Assembly: GCA_000720845.1 (NCBI GenBank) | Contig: JODU01000007.1 | Location: forward strand, 124,001 to 188,000 | DNA: 64,000 nucleotides | Origin: Kitasatospora aureofaciens | GTDB lineage: Bacteria > Actinomycetota > Actinomycetes > Streptomycetales > Streptomycetaceae | Reading direction: 5' to 3' | In this document: positions 47,958-56,254 of the stretch, in pieces | How the letters are laid out: the number at the start of each line of letters is the position of its first letter | Position numbering within the stretch: position 1 is the first letter of the stretch | Notes under the pieces: model-generated | What the model was told of the DNA's origin: nothing | Seen by the model: the letters and a program-made list of their open reading frames with translations, nothing else | The model's database searches: none | Position numbers and translations under genes: made by a program

Positions 47958-48878
47958 ATGTTCACTCTGGTACGGACAAGAGTGCGGACGGCGGCGCTCG
48001 CACTCTCGGCCGCCGCGGCCCTCGTCTTCAGCGCGACCACCACCACGACCGGTGCGTCGGCGGCCCCCGCCCCCGTGAAACAGGGGCCGACCTCGGTGGC
48101 CTACATCGAGGTGAACAACAACAGCATGCTCAACGTCGGCAAGTACACACTGGCCAACGGGGGCGGCAACGTCTTCGACGTCGCCGTGATCTTCGCCGCG
48201 AACATCAACTACGACACCGCCTCGAAGACGGCGTACCTGCACTTCAACGAGAACGTGCAGCGCGTCCTCGACAACGTCGCCACGCAGGTGCGGCCGTTGC
48301 AGCAGAAGGGCATCAAGGTCCTGCTCTCGGTGCTGGGCAACCACCAGGGTGCCGGATTCGCCAACTTCCCGTCCCAGCAGGCGGCTTCGGCGTTCGCGAA
48401 GCAACTCTCGGACGCCGTGGCCGAGTACGGCCTGGACGGCGTCGACTTCGACGACGAATACGCCGAGTACGGCACCAACGGCACCGCCCAGCCCAACGAC
48501 AGCTCGTTCGTGCACCTGGTGACGGCGCTGCGCGCGAACATGCCGGACAAGATCATCAGCCTCTACAACATCGGCCCGGCCGCGTCCCGCCTGTCGTACG
48601 GAGGCGTCGACGTCTCCGCCGAGTTCGACTACGCCTGGAACCCGTACTACGGCACCTGGCAGGTCCCCGGCATCGCGCTGCCCAAGTCGAAGCTGTCACC
48701 GGCGGCCGTCGAGATCGGCCGGACCTCGCAGAGCACGGCCGCCGACCTCGCCCGCCGCACCGTCGGCGAGGGGTACGGCGTCTATCTGACATACAACCTC
48801 GACGGCAGCGATCGCGGCGCCGACGTCTCCGCGTTCACCAGGGAGCTGTACGGCAGCGAGGCCGTCTACACGCCGTAA
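47958..48878 (+). CDS. Endo-beta-N-acetylglucosaminidase H (GH18, Endo H)
   Basis: A 306-residue secreted glycosidase that cuts between the two GlcNAc units of high-mannose N-glycans. By memory, the mature part starting AAPAPVKQGPTSVAY is nearly identical to S. plicatus Endo H. The GH18 active site is DGVDFDDEY at 160-168, with Asp165 and Glu167 equal to Asp130 and Glu132 of mature Endo H. Signal peptide to about residue 35. There is no strong ribosome site before ATG 47958; the leader GGGGAGACCGATCAACC holds GGGGAG. It stands beside a protease and a cellulase, forming a set of secreted scavenging enzymes. Confidence 0.96.
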   Translation: MFTLVRTRVRTAALALSAAAALVFSATTTTTGASAAPAPVKQGPTSVAYIEVNNNSMLNVGKYTLANGGGNVFDVAVIFAANINYDTASKTAYLHFNENVQRVLDNVATQVRPLQQKGIKVLLSVLGNHQGAGFANFPSQQAASAFAKQLSDAVAEYGLDGVDFDDEYAEYGTNGTAQPNDSSFVHLVTALRANMPDKIISLYNIGPAASRLSYGGVDVSAEFDYAWNPYYGTWQVPGIALPKSKLSPAAVEIGRTSQSTAADLARRTVGEGYGVYLTYNLDGSDRGADVSAFTRELYGSEAVYTP

Positions 48879-49067
48879 GGCGCCCGCCGCTTCGACAACG
48901 ATGTCGGGGCGAGCGCGGGCGGTCGGGTCCGCCGGCCGTCGCGCGGTGTCGAAGTGCGGGGTCGGACGGTTCTCGGTCAGGGCGAAGGAGGTGCTGCGCC
49001 GATGGCGGTGGCGGCGTAGAGGTGGCCGCCGCCGCGTGATCCACTGGCTGGAGAGCGCGGCGTTCCC

Positions 49068-49529
49068 TCACGGGTGCGGAGGCGCGGTTGCGGGGCCATG
49101 GGTCGGCGCCGGGCCCCACGGCGCCTCGAGCGCGGCCCGCAGCGCGGCGACCGTGTCCCGGCCGATCCGCTCGGCGAGCGCCTCCTCCAGCCGTTCGAGG
49201 ACGAGGTTGGCCTGCCGATGAGCACGCCGCCCCTTTGGGGTCCGCCGGATCAGCCGCCGTCGGGCGGAGGCGGGGTCGGGCGCCTGTTCCAGCAGTCCGA
49301 GGTGCACCAGGCCGTGGACTGCCTGGTGCGCGGTCTGCCGGGTGACGCCCATCCGCCGGGCCAGCTCCGACACCGTCGTGCCGTCCTCGTCCAGCACGCT
49401 GAAGAGACCCAGCTGCGTCAGCGACACGTGGGACGCGCCCGCCTCGTCCAGGGCGGCGAGCAGGGCCTCGTCGAACCAGCGCCGGGCGTCACCCAGCAGC
49501 TGCGGGAGGTTGCGGTCGGCGGGATGCAT
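49068..49529 (-). CDS. MarR family transcriptional regulator
   Basis: A 153-residue winged-helix repressor. Opening ADRNLPQLLGDARRWFDEALLAAL, DNA-binding SELARRMGVTRQTAHQAVHGLVHLGLLEQ (about residues 54-82; split) and wing RRRLIRRTPKGRRAHRQANLVLE. It is divergent from queD with 109 bp between starts, and a perfect inverted repeat lies in that gap. QueD regulation by a phenolic or flavonol ligand is the family expectation for MarR; the ligand is not shown. Confidence 0.88.
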   Translation of the reverse strand: MHPADRNLPQLLGDARRWFDEALLAALDEAGASHVSLTQLGLFSVLDEDGTTVSELARRMGVTRQTAHQAVHGLVHLGLLEQAPDPASARRRLIRRTPKGRRAHRQANLVLERLEEALAERIGRDTVAALRAALEAPWGPAPTHGPATAPPHP

Positions 49530-49596
49530 CAGTTCCTCACGGTGCGGTGGGCGGCGGGCCGGTCCGTCGGCCCACTTGGCGGCCGGCGACCTATTG

Positions 49597-49613
49597 TGTC
49601 AGGCTGCCTGACA
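49597..49613. promoter_or_regulatory. Probable MarR operator between the MarR and queD genes
   Basis: Perfect inverted repeat TGTCAGGC-t-GCCTGACA, 17 bp, 8-bp arms, 25 bp upstream of the queD start. Size and symmetry fit MarR proteins. TTGTGTCAG at its left edge could be part of the promoter. Confidence 0.75.
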
Positions 49614-49638
49614 TTGAAGACGCCGACACGGGAGAGCC

Positions 49639-50196
49639 ATGACCATCGAGTACGCCACACGCTACCGGCGCGCCTCGCGGATACCCGCCGAACCGGGCAA
49701 GCCGTACTTCATCGAGAAGGGCGAGGGGGACCGTGCCCACCTGTTCGGCGACCTGATCACGATCTACGCCGGCGGGGAGCAGACCGAGAACACCTTCAAC
49801 TTCTTCACCGTCGAGGGTCCCAAGGGCGACATCATCCCGGCCCATCTGCACACCGACACCCACGAGGTCTTCTACATCACCCAGGGTGCGGTCCGTCTGT
49901 TCGTCGAGGACACCGAGGGCCATCAGCAGGAGAAGCTGCTCACCCCCGGCGACTTCGGCTTCGTACCCAAGAACTGCCGGCACGCCTATCGCATGGAACG
50001 CCACCACAGCCAGGTGGTCGGCGTCGCCGCCGGCCCGGGCCGTACCTTCGAGCGCTTCTTCGAAAGTCTCGGTACGCCCGCCGACGCCCTCGGACTGCCG
50101 CCCGAGCCCTATGTGCCCGCGCCGGAACGATTCGCCACCGTGCCCCAGGAGTACGACGTGCGGTTCCTTCCCGACCACCAGTGGCGCACCCCGTGA
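49639..50196 (+). CDS. queD: Quercetin 2,3-dioxygenase QueD (monocupin)
   Basis: A 185-residue dioxygenase that opens flavonols such as quercetin. It follows the nickel- and cobalt-dependent monocupin QueD of Streptomyces in length and motifs, and the metal ligands agree exactly: His69, His71 and Glu76 in AHLHTDTHEVFY, and His115 in KNCRHAYRM. The cupin core runs about 30-130. GAGAGCC precedes ATG 49639. It is followed with a GTGA overlap by an alpha/beta hydrolase, so both are co-translated and under the MarR operator. Flavonoid degradation from plants is the natural setting. Confidence 0.93.
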   Translation: MTIEYATRYRRASRIPAEPGKPYFIEKGEGDRAHLFGDLITIYAGGEQTENTFNFFTVEGPKGDIIPAHLHTDTHEVFYITQGAVRLFVEDTEGHQQEKLLTPGDFGFVPKNCRHAYRMERHHSQVVGVAAGPGRTFERFFESLGTPADALGLPPEPYVPAPERFATVPQEYDVRFLPDHQWRTP

Positions 50197-51101
50197 CCGC
50201 CGGTCGCCGGCCCCTCCGTGAGCTGATCGCCGCACCCCATCCGGACGTCGCGCCCCTGCCTCCCGCGGCCCGCGGCGCGTCGGGCACCCGTGTGTTGCGG
50301 GGCGTCCCGTTCGCCGAACGCGCGGGAAGCCGGCCGCTGGAACTGGACCTCTGGCTGCCGGAGAACACCGGGCGGGAGGCGCTTCCACTGGTGCTGTTCG
50401 TGCACGGCGGCGCCTGGCTCCGGGGCCGCCGTGACGACATGGGCATGCGGACCCGGGACTGGGATCCCGGACCGTTCGCACGGATCGCGGCGGCCGGCAT
50501 CGCCGTCGCCTGCGCCGACTACCGGCTGAGCGGCGAAGCGCACTTCCCCGCACCTGTCGAAGACCTCCGCGCGGCGCTGCGCTGGCTCGGCCTGCGCGCC
50601 GCCGAGCTGGGGCTGGACATCGGCCGCACGGTGGTGTGGGGTGAATCGGCCGGCGGGCACCTGGCCTCGCTCCTGGCGCTCACCGGGCACTCAGGACCGG
50701 CCCCCGTCGCCGCCGTCATCTGGTACGGGCCGGCCGATCTGACCACCGCCCGCGGCCCCTACGATCCCGGGTCGTCCACCACGCCGGAGGCACTGCTGCT
50801 GGGCGGGGCCCCGGCGACCCGCCCGGAGCAGGCGCGGGACGCGAGTCCCCTGACGCACGCCCACCCGGGCGCGCCGCCCTTCCTCCTCGTCCACGGCGAG
50901 GAGGACACCATGGTCGCGTGCTCACACAGCCGGGATCTCGCCACCCGGCTGGGCGAGCTGGGCGCACCGGTCGACCTCCGTACCGTGCCGGGCGCGGACC
51001 ACTGCTGGGACGGGCTGCCCGATGCCCGGGTCGAGGACATATTCGACCAGTCACTGCGGTTCACGAGGCGTTTCACCCAGCGGGACGGCGGGGGCCGGTG
51101 A
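50193..51101 (+). CDS. Alpha/beta hydrolase (carboxylesterase-type)
   Basis: A 302-residue cytoplasmic esterase of the hormone-sensitive lipase/BD-FAE-like group. The oxyanion motif LVLFVHGGAWLRG is near residue 66-78, the nucleophile elbow VVWGESAGGHLASLLA places Ser near 151, and the acid and base lie in VHGEEDTMV and PGADHCWDG. GTG 50193 overlaps the queD stop. In the operon it could hydrolyse the depside ester that QueD releases from quercetin (2-protocatechuoyl-phloroglucinol-carboxylate), which is a pathway inference from context. Confidence 0.87.
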   Translation: MTAGRRPLRELIAAPHPDVAPLPPAARGASGTRVLRGVPFAERAGSRPLELDLWLPENTGREALPLVLFVHGGAWLRGRRDDMGMRTRDWDPGPFARIAAAGIAVACADYRLSGEAHFPAPVEDLRAALRWLGLRAAELGLDIGRTVVWGESAGGHLASLLALTGHSGPAPVAAVIWYGPADLTTARGPYDPGSSTTPEALLLGGAPATRPEQARDASPLTHAHPGAPPFLLVHGEEDTMVACSHSRDLATRLGELGAPVDLRTVPGADHCWDGLPDARVEDIFDQSLRFTRRFTQRDGGGR

Positions 51102-51225
51102 AGGACTGCCGGCGTGACCGGCCGGCGGTGGGGTGACCGTGGCGCCGGCGTCGGCCGCGCAGTCCGTGTCCTCGCCCGCGCGGAGCCGTCGCTCGCTCCG
51201 GGTGCCGTCGGTGCCGAGAGTGCGG

Positions 51226-51251
51226 GGCGGCCCGTCCTGCTCCGGGCCGCC
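51226..51251. terminator. Hairpin between convergent genes
   Basis: GGCGGCCCG at 51226-51234 pairs with CGGGCCGCC at 51243-51251, 9-bp stem and 8-nt loop. It separates the quercetinase operon from the convergent PIG-L gene. Confidence 0.6.
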
Positions 51252-51266
51252 GCGCAGCCGGGCGGG

Positions 51267-52100
51267 TCAGCGCAGTCCGGCGAAGAGGTCGTTCTCCGGT
51301 ACGGCGGCGCCGGTGGTGTCCCGGACACGGACGAACGTCTCCATGCCCATCAACTCGCCGAACCTCTCCTTGCCCATCTTGAGGAAGAAGATGTTCTCGC
51401 CCTGACTGGCGTGCGCGGCGAGCGCGTCGAACTTCTGGCCGCTGAACGCGGTGGTGTCCACCCACGTGGTGATCTCGTCGTCGGGGAGGCCGATCTCGGC
51501 CATCGCGGCGGCCTCGGCCAGGTCCGGCTCCGGCATGTCCGGATGGAACTCGCGCATGATCTCGCCGAACCGCTGCATCGCCGATCGGGGCATCGTGGTC
51601 CAGTACACCTTCGGCGTCAGCTCCGTCATCTCCAGGGCCGCCATCGTGATGCGGTGGGCCTGGATGTGGTCGGGATGGCCGTAGAAGCCGTTCTCGTCGT
51701 AGGTGACGACCACGTCGGGCCGGTAGTGCCGCATGAGTTCCGCGAGTCTCGCTGCGCCTTCCGCCACCGGGGTCCGCCAGAACGACCCGGCGGCGTCGTT
51801 GCTCGGCCAGCCCGCCATGCCGGAGTCCGCGTAGTCCAGCATCTCGAGGTCACTGATCTTGAGGACCTCGCGGCTCTCCTCCAGCTCCTGACGGCGCATC
51901 AGCGCGACGGCCGCCGGATCGTGCCCCGGATCACCCGGCTTGACGCCCCCCGGTCCGTCACCGCAGCCGCCGTCGGTACACGTCACGAGAACCGTGCGGA
52001 CACCCTCCGCCGCGTACTTGGCCAGAATCCCGCCCGTTCCGGTGGCCTCGTCGTCGGGGTGGGCGTGCACGGCCATGAGCGTCAAGGGTCGGTTCGTCAT
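51267..52100 (-). CDS. PIG-L/LmbE-type deacetylase, mycothiol conjugate amidase-like
   Basis: A 277-residue zinc enzyme. HAHPDDEATGTGG near residues 12-24 gives two metal ligands (His14, Asp17) and NGFYGHPDHIQAH near 143-155 gives the third His. TSSMPxS-like segments near 170 and SGQKFDALAAHASQ close to the end fit the Mca/MshB branch, which cleaves mycothiol S-conjugates or GlcNAc-Ins in the mycothiol pathway. Mca is favoured for length and the ending. It could also deacetylate another glycan. It is the downstream gene of a STAS gene but two hairpins lie between them. Confidence 0.82.
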   Translation of the reverse strand: MTNRPLTLMAVHAHPDDEATGTGGILAKYAAEGVRTVLVTCTDGGCGDGPGGVKPGDPGHDPAAVALMRRQELEESREVLKISDLEMLDYADSGMAGWPSNDAAGSFWRTPVAEGAARLAELMRHYRPDVVVTYDENGFYGHPDHIQAHRITMAALEMTELTPKVYWTTMPRSAMQRFGEIMREFHPDMPEPDLAEAAAMAEIGLPDDEITTWVDTTAFSGQKFDALAAHASQGENIFFLKMGKERFGELMGMETFVRVRDTTGAAVPENDLFAGLR

Positions 52101-52162
52101 GGAAAAGTCCTCCTGCAGACGTGTGTCTCGCTCCGAGTACGGCGGGGCGCGGCGGTCCCGCG

Positions 52163-52200
52163 AGAGGGCGCCGGCCCTCTGCCCATGCAACAGCATGGGC
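52163..52200. terminator. Two adjacent hairpins between STAS and PIG-L genes
   Basis: First AGAGGGC-gccg-GCCCTCT (52163-52180), then without a gap GCCCATGC-aaca-GCATGGGC (52181-52200); both stems are perfect. They follow the STAS gene on the minus strand and precede the PIG-L gene by about 60 bp. A double terminator is the most likely role; a processing site is the alternative. Confidence 0.65.
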
Positions 52201-52249
52201 CGACCCGGCTGTTCCCCACCGCCGCGTCCGCCCGCCCGGCGCAGGAGTC

Positions 52250-52633
52250 CTAGCCGGCGGCCGCTTCGTCGACCGTCGTCCGCACGTCGAGGATCTCGTC
52301 GACTCCGGTGATCTCCAGGAGGCGCCGCATCTGCTGCGGCGGCGCGGCCACGCGGAGGTCGACCGCGCGACGGGTGAGGATCAGCAGGTTCAGCAGACTC
52401 GAGTCCGCGAAGGTGATGCCGGAGGCGTCCAGAACGACCTTCGGATGCGCCGCGGCCGCGACGCCCAGCGCGTCCGACAGGGACCCCACCGAGCACATGT
52501 CGCACGCGCCTCGCGCGGCGACGACCCAGGCGCCGCGCCATGCGTACTGATCCACCGTGACCTGCTCCGACCCCCGCGGCAGGCCGGCGTCGGCATCGTC
52601 CGTACGCCCCGTGACCGCCTCATGCCAAGACAC
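52250..52633 (-). CDS. STAS domain protein (anti-sigma factor antagonist-like)
   Basis: A 127-residue protein of the SpoIIAA/RsbV type. The key block is KVVLDASGITFADSSLLNLLIL near residues 73-94, where DSS holds the serine phosphorylated by an anti-sigma kinase. The N-terminal part (SWHEAVTGRTDDADAGLP) is disordered. AGGAGGG lies 9 bp upstream of GTG 52633. The kinase partner is not in the window, so this is an orphan antagonist; sigma factor and stress unknown. It is divergent from an HTH gene 106 bp away. Confidence 0.85.
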   Translation of the reverse strand: MSWHEAVTGRTDDADAGLPRGSEQVTVDQYAWRGAWVVAARGACDMCSVGSLSDALGVAAAAHPKVVLDASGITFADSSLLNLLILTRRAVDLRVAAPPQQMRRLLEITGVDEILDVRTTVDEAAAG

Positions 52634-52739
52634 CTTCGGGTCCCTCCTGCGCCTCCCGCACGCGGGCCATGCCGATGCGCGCCGTCTGTAGCACGAAAAG
52701 TATGTCACGTATTAGATTTCACGCAAGGCGCTCCGTAGA

Positions 52740-53123
52740 ATGCCGCGCATGGTGGAAGTACCTGAATCTCACACCGGGTGGACGTTCGTCACCAACCACG
52801 CACGCGTGCTGGCGGCCATCGCCGACAACCCGAACATCCGGATCCGTGACATAGCCGCCCGCTGCCGGCTCACCGAGCGCGCCGTCCAACGGATCATCTC
52901 CGACCTGGAGCAGGACGGCTACCTCTCGCACACCCGCGACGGGCGCACCAACACCTACCGCATCCAGCCGGACCAGGTGCTGCGCCACCCCGCGGAGGCG
53001 GGCCTGACCGTGGCCTCGCTCCTCTCCCTGCTCGTACAGGACGAAACCGACCGCGGACGGCACGGAAGCCACCCGTCCGGCCCGGCCGGGGGTACGGCTC
53101 TTCGCCGGGACGGGCGAGGGTAG
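52740..53123 (+). CDS. Winged-helix transcriptional regulator (MarR-like, small)
   Basis: A 127-residue DNA-binding protein. The winged helix is GWTFVTNHARVLAAIADNPNIRIRDIAARCRLTERAVQRIISDLEQDGYLSHTRDGRTNTYRI (about 13-75; split in reading). There is no ligand domain; the end is short and disordered. ATG 52749 is an equal choice. The adjacent STAS gene is divergent, so a joint stress-sigma circuit may exist. Members of this group control nearby membrane or sigma genes. A hairpin follows at 53123. Confidence 0.82.
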   Translation: MPRMVEVPESHTGWTFVTNHARVLAAIADNPNIRIRDIAARCRLTERAVQRIISDLEQDGYLSHTRDGRTNTYRIQPDQVLRHPAEAGLTVASLLSLLVQDETDRGRHGSHPSGPAGGTALRRDGRG

Positions 53124-53143
53124 GGCGGGCCCCACGCCCGCCC
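53123..53143. terminator. Hairpin between convergent HTH and FG-GAP genes
   Basis: GGGCGGGC-cccac-GCCCGCCC (53123-53143), 8-bp stem and 5-nt loop. It begins at the last base of the HTH stop codon. Confidence 0.6.
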
Positions 53144-53156
53144 CTCCCCCGCCGCG

Positions 53157-55352
53157 TCAGCCGATGGCCTGCTGGGCGTCGGCCGGGCTGTCGAGACCCA
53201 TCACCTGGCGGCCGCGGAACGGCGACTTCCACGAACCGGTGCCCCGGTAGAGGTAGTTGCCCGTCGGGCTGAGGGCCGTGAGGTCGTTCAGGCCGTCGCG
53301 GTCGGCGTCACCGACGGCGACGAGGTGGGTGTACGGCCCCCACCCGCCGCCGATCCGCGTACGGGACGCGAACGTGCCGTCGCCCTTGCCCAGGTAGAGC
53401 CAGAGAACCCCGTCCTTGTCCCGGGCGACCAGGTCCCCGGCCGCCGCTCCCCCGATGTTCCCGACGGCCGTCAGGTCGTTGTAGACGCCCCAGCCGCTGC
53501 CCACCCTCTTGCGGGCGGAGAAGGGTGCGGCGGCGTTGCCGGTACCGGGGTAGAGCCACAGGACACCGGAGCGGTCGGTGGCGAGGAGGTCGTTCCTGCC
53601 GTCTCCGGTGACGTCGGATCCGCCGGTGATCCTGTCGTAGATCTGCCAGCCGCCGCCGACCCTGGTCCGGGTGGCGAAGCCGCCGCGGCCGTTGCCCTGG
53701 TACAGCCACAGGACGCCGGCCCCGTCACGGGCGACCATGTCGCCCACTGCCGATCCGCCGACGTCGCCGGTGGCCTCGATGCGGTCGTAGACGTTCCAGC
53801 CGCCGCCGACCAGGGCCTTGCCCCCAGCCTCCGTCAACTGTCCGTCGTTGATGCGGGTGCTGAAGTAGGTGTCGCTGCGCCAGAGCCTGCCGGCCGAGTC
53901 CCGCGCGAGCACGTCCGGAGTGCCGTTGTCGTTGAAGTCGTGCGGCTGTGCCTTGCGGGTGACGGTGAAGGTCCCGTCGGCGGTGGCGGCCGGGCCGATG
54001 CCGTTGAGGGGCGTGGCGACGACTTCCCAGGTGTAGGCGCCGTTGGGGGCGGCCTCGAACCCGTCGCCGATGTATCCGCCGTCCCAGTCCAGCGTGACGG
54101 AGGGGGTGGAGGGGTGCGTCTCGGTGACGGCGACGGCCTTCCCGGTCCGTACGTGGCGGAGCGTGATCCGCACCTCCACGCTGGTCCGGGACAGGTCCCA
54201 GCGCAGGGACGCCGAGCCCCCGTTCTTGTCGAGGTCGACGACCGGGGGCACGGAGTTGCCGGTGATCTCGACCCTCGTGGGTGCTCCCGCGCTCGCCACC
54301 CGGCTGACGACGGGTGCCCCGTCACCGCCCGCCGTGATCTTGTACAGACCCTCGCCGTCGGCGACGCTGCCACCGCGCACGTACAGGCCGTCGGGCGCGG
54401 CGGCGGACGAGGTCAGGTGGTCGAGCAGCTTCACGGACCGACCGGTGTCCGGGTCGTACGCGGTCACGGCGTACAACGGACTCTCGCCACCGTAGGCGAT
54501 GCCGCCTGCCTCCCCGTAGACGACCCAGCCGCCGACCAGGCCCACTTGGAGGTTGCTCGCGTACGCGTGCGGGACCGGGACCTGCCTGACGACGCCGGTG
54601 GCCCGGTCCAGGAGGAGGACCTCGGGGTCGGACGAGTTGTCGTTCTCGGTCCAGACGACGTGCGTCCCGGAGACGGCGACGTCCCCTCCCGTGGATTCGG
54701 AGGTCCGGTCGTGCACCTCGTGGACGGCGCCCGTGGCGAGGTCGACCAGTGCCCACTTCTCCCGCGCCCCGTCCGTGAAGGTGAGCAGGGCGTCGTCCGG
54801 GGTGGCCGGAGCGATCGAGAGGCTCTTCGCACCGGACGGCAGGCCGGTGACGGTCCGCGCGGTCTCCTCGCCGTGGGTGTGCTGACGCAGTGTGAGGACG
54901 CCGTCGGCCTCGACGGTGGTGAAGACGGCGTCGGCGGCCGAGCCGACGTAGCGGGGCTCACCGGGCAGATCCCCGACGAAGACGTCGGACGACGACAAGG
55001 TCTTGAGGTTCCGCTGCTGGACTCCCCAACGGCCCACGAAGACCAGGTAGTCCGCCGTCCGCGTCGAGCGAAGGTAGGTCCGGTTCGAGTAACCGCTCCC
55101 GGCACCGTCCGTGTACCGCGTCCAGCGCTTGTCGAGTGACCCGTCGGCCATGGTCACGAAGCCGGTCAGACCGGCGTCGACCAGCTTCGCGTCCTTCAAG
55201 AAGGGCATGAGGGGGACGTCGGCGGCCGTCGTGTCGGCGGTCAGCGCCGCGTGGGCGGCGGGGGCGGGCACGGACAGGACACCGCCGGTGACGGTGAGGA
55301 CGGTGGTGACGGCGGCGACGAGTCCGCGTCGGGTCGATCGGGCCAGAGGCAC
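53157..55352 (-). CDS. Large secreted FG-GAP repeat protein
   Basis: A 731-residue secreted protein. Signal peptide at 1-35 (RSTRRGLVAAVTTVLTVTGGVL). Residues 35-400 have propeller-like repeats of uncertain type. Residues about 400-470 carry a fibronectin-like module (VEVRITLRHVRTGKAVAVTETHP). From about 480 to the end, five or so FG-GAP/VCBS repeats follow, each near 50 residues (DVLARDSAGRLWRSDTYF, DMVARDGAGVLWLYQGNGRGGF, DLLATDRSGVLWLYPGTG). These propeller domains of Streptomyces often bind calcium (DxDxDG, e.g. VGDADRDGLNDL). GTG 55352 is chosen for AGGAGG 8 bp upstream. Function probably surface or polymer binding; not proven. Confidence 0.82.
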   Translation of the reverse strand: MPLARSTRRGLVAAVTTVLTVTGGVLSVPAPAAHAALTADTTAADVPLMPFLKDAKLVDAGLTGFVTMADGSLDKRWTRYTDGAGSGYSNRTYLRSTRTADYLVFVGRWGVQQRNLKTLSSSDVFVGDLPGEPRYVGSAADAVFTTVEADGVLTLRQHTHGEETARTVTGLPSGAKSLSIAPATPDDALLTFTDGAREKWALVDLATGAVHEVHDRTSESTGGDVAVSGTHVVWTENDNSSDPEVLLLDRATGVVRQVPVPHAYASNLQVGLVGGWVVYGEAGGIAYGGESPLYAVTAYDPDTGRSVKLLDHLTSSAAAPDGLYVRGGSVADGEGLYKITAGGDGAPVVSRVASAGAPTRVEITGNSVPPVVDLDKNGGSASLRWDLSRTSVEVRITLRHVRTGKAVAVTETHPSTPSVTLDWDGGYIGDGFEAAPNGAYTWEVVATPLNGIGPAATADGTFTVTRKAQPHDFNDNGTPDVLARDSAGRLWRSDTYFSTRINDGQLTEAGGKALVGGGWNVYDRIEATGDVGGSAVGDMVARDGAGVLWLYQGNGRGGFATRTRVGGGWQIYDRITGGSDVTGDGRNDLLATDRSGVLWLYPGTGNAAAPFSARKRVGSGWGVYNDLTAVGNIGGAAAGDLVARDKDGVLWLYLGKGDGTFASRTRIGGGWGPYTHLVAVGDADRDGLNDLTALSPTGNYLYRGTGSWKSPFRGRQVMGLDSPADAQQAIG

Positions 55353-55511
55353 GTGCGATTCCTCCTGATGCATGAGGCGCACCGTGCGCCTCACCGCATA
55401 GGACTCGCGGTGGCCCGAATGGTTGTACGCCAGGTCAGGACGCCGGTGCGAAGGTCGCCGGCGCCGCCGCCTCTGTCCGTCGTCGGCCGCCCCTGCCGGT
55501 GCGGGAGTTCC

Positions 55512-56186
55512 TCACTCCCCCGGGCCGAGCGGCGTCACGGTGGCTCCCGTCGGGTCGTTCGGGCCCGGCCTGAGGGGGACCGGCCCCAGGGATTCGCCCT
55601 CCCAGAGCAGCGCTCGCCATCCCCGGTCGGGGGAGCCGGAGAGGATGACGACTCCGGTGTTCGCCAGGGGGTGCTGCCTGGCGTAGGCGACGTCCACGTT
55701 CTCGGCGCGCGCGGCCACCCACATGCGGATGGCGGCGCCGTGGCTGACCAGCGCCGCGGTCCGCGCACCGCTGTCGTGGGCCTCGGCGACGACGGCGTCG
55801 AAACGGGCGAGCGCCTCCACCCCGTTCTCGCCCCCGGGCATGCGCGGCCGCACGTCCCCCGCGGACCAGGCGAAGGCGGTGTGCATGTAGGTGTGCGCCG
55901 CCTCGTCGTCGCCGCGCATCTCCAGATCACCGGCGGTCAGCTCCCGGATACCGGCCCGGACCCGGACCTCCAGTCCCGTCGCCGCGGCCAGGGGGGCGGC
56001 GGTCAGCTGCGTGCGTACGAGCGTCGACGCGTACAGTGCGTCGATCTCCTCGGACGCCAGTGCGTCGGGCAGCGCCGCCGCCTGCTCCTGGCCGAGGGCG
56101 GTCAGCCCTGGGCCGGGCTCGGCCGTGTCCAGGAGGTGCTTCAGGTTGGACGGGGTCTGGCCGTGCCTGATGAGCAGGAGACGCAT
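55512..56186 (-). CDS. Histidine phosphatase family protein
   Basis: A 224-residue phosphatase/mutase-like enzyme. The RHG motif LLLIRHGQTPSN is at residues 3-14 with catalytic His8; Arg58-like residue lies in ASTLVRTQLTAAPLA; the proton donor Glu is in RELTAGDLEMRGD; the second catalytic His is in ALVSHGAAIRMW. It probably removes phosphate from a sugar or related metabolite. It is downstream of ManD on the same strand with a 68-bp gap, so joint sugar metabolism is likely. ATG 56186 is chosen at the family start; the frame upstream is not conserved. Confidence 0.88.
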   Translation of the reverse strand: MRLLLIRHGQTPSNLKHLLDTAEPGPGLTALGQEQAAALPDALASEEIDALYASTLVRTQLTAAPLAAATGLEVRVRAGIRELTAGDLEMRGDDEAAHTYMHTAFAWSAGDVRPRMPGGENGVEALARFDAVVAEAHDSGARTAALVSHGAAIRMWVAARAENVDVAYARQHPLANTGVVILSGSPDRGWRALLWEGESLGPVPLRPGPNDPTGATVTPLGPGE

Positions 56187-56254
56187 GCGACGGGGACTTT
56201 CTGCGGGACGACGGGACCTCTCCACTCTGCCACGCGCCACCGGTGTCCCGGGCC

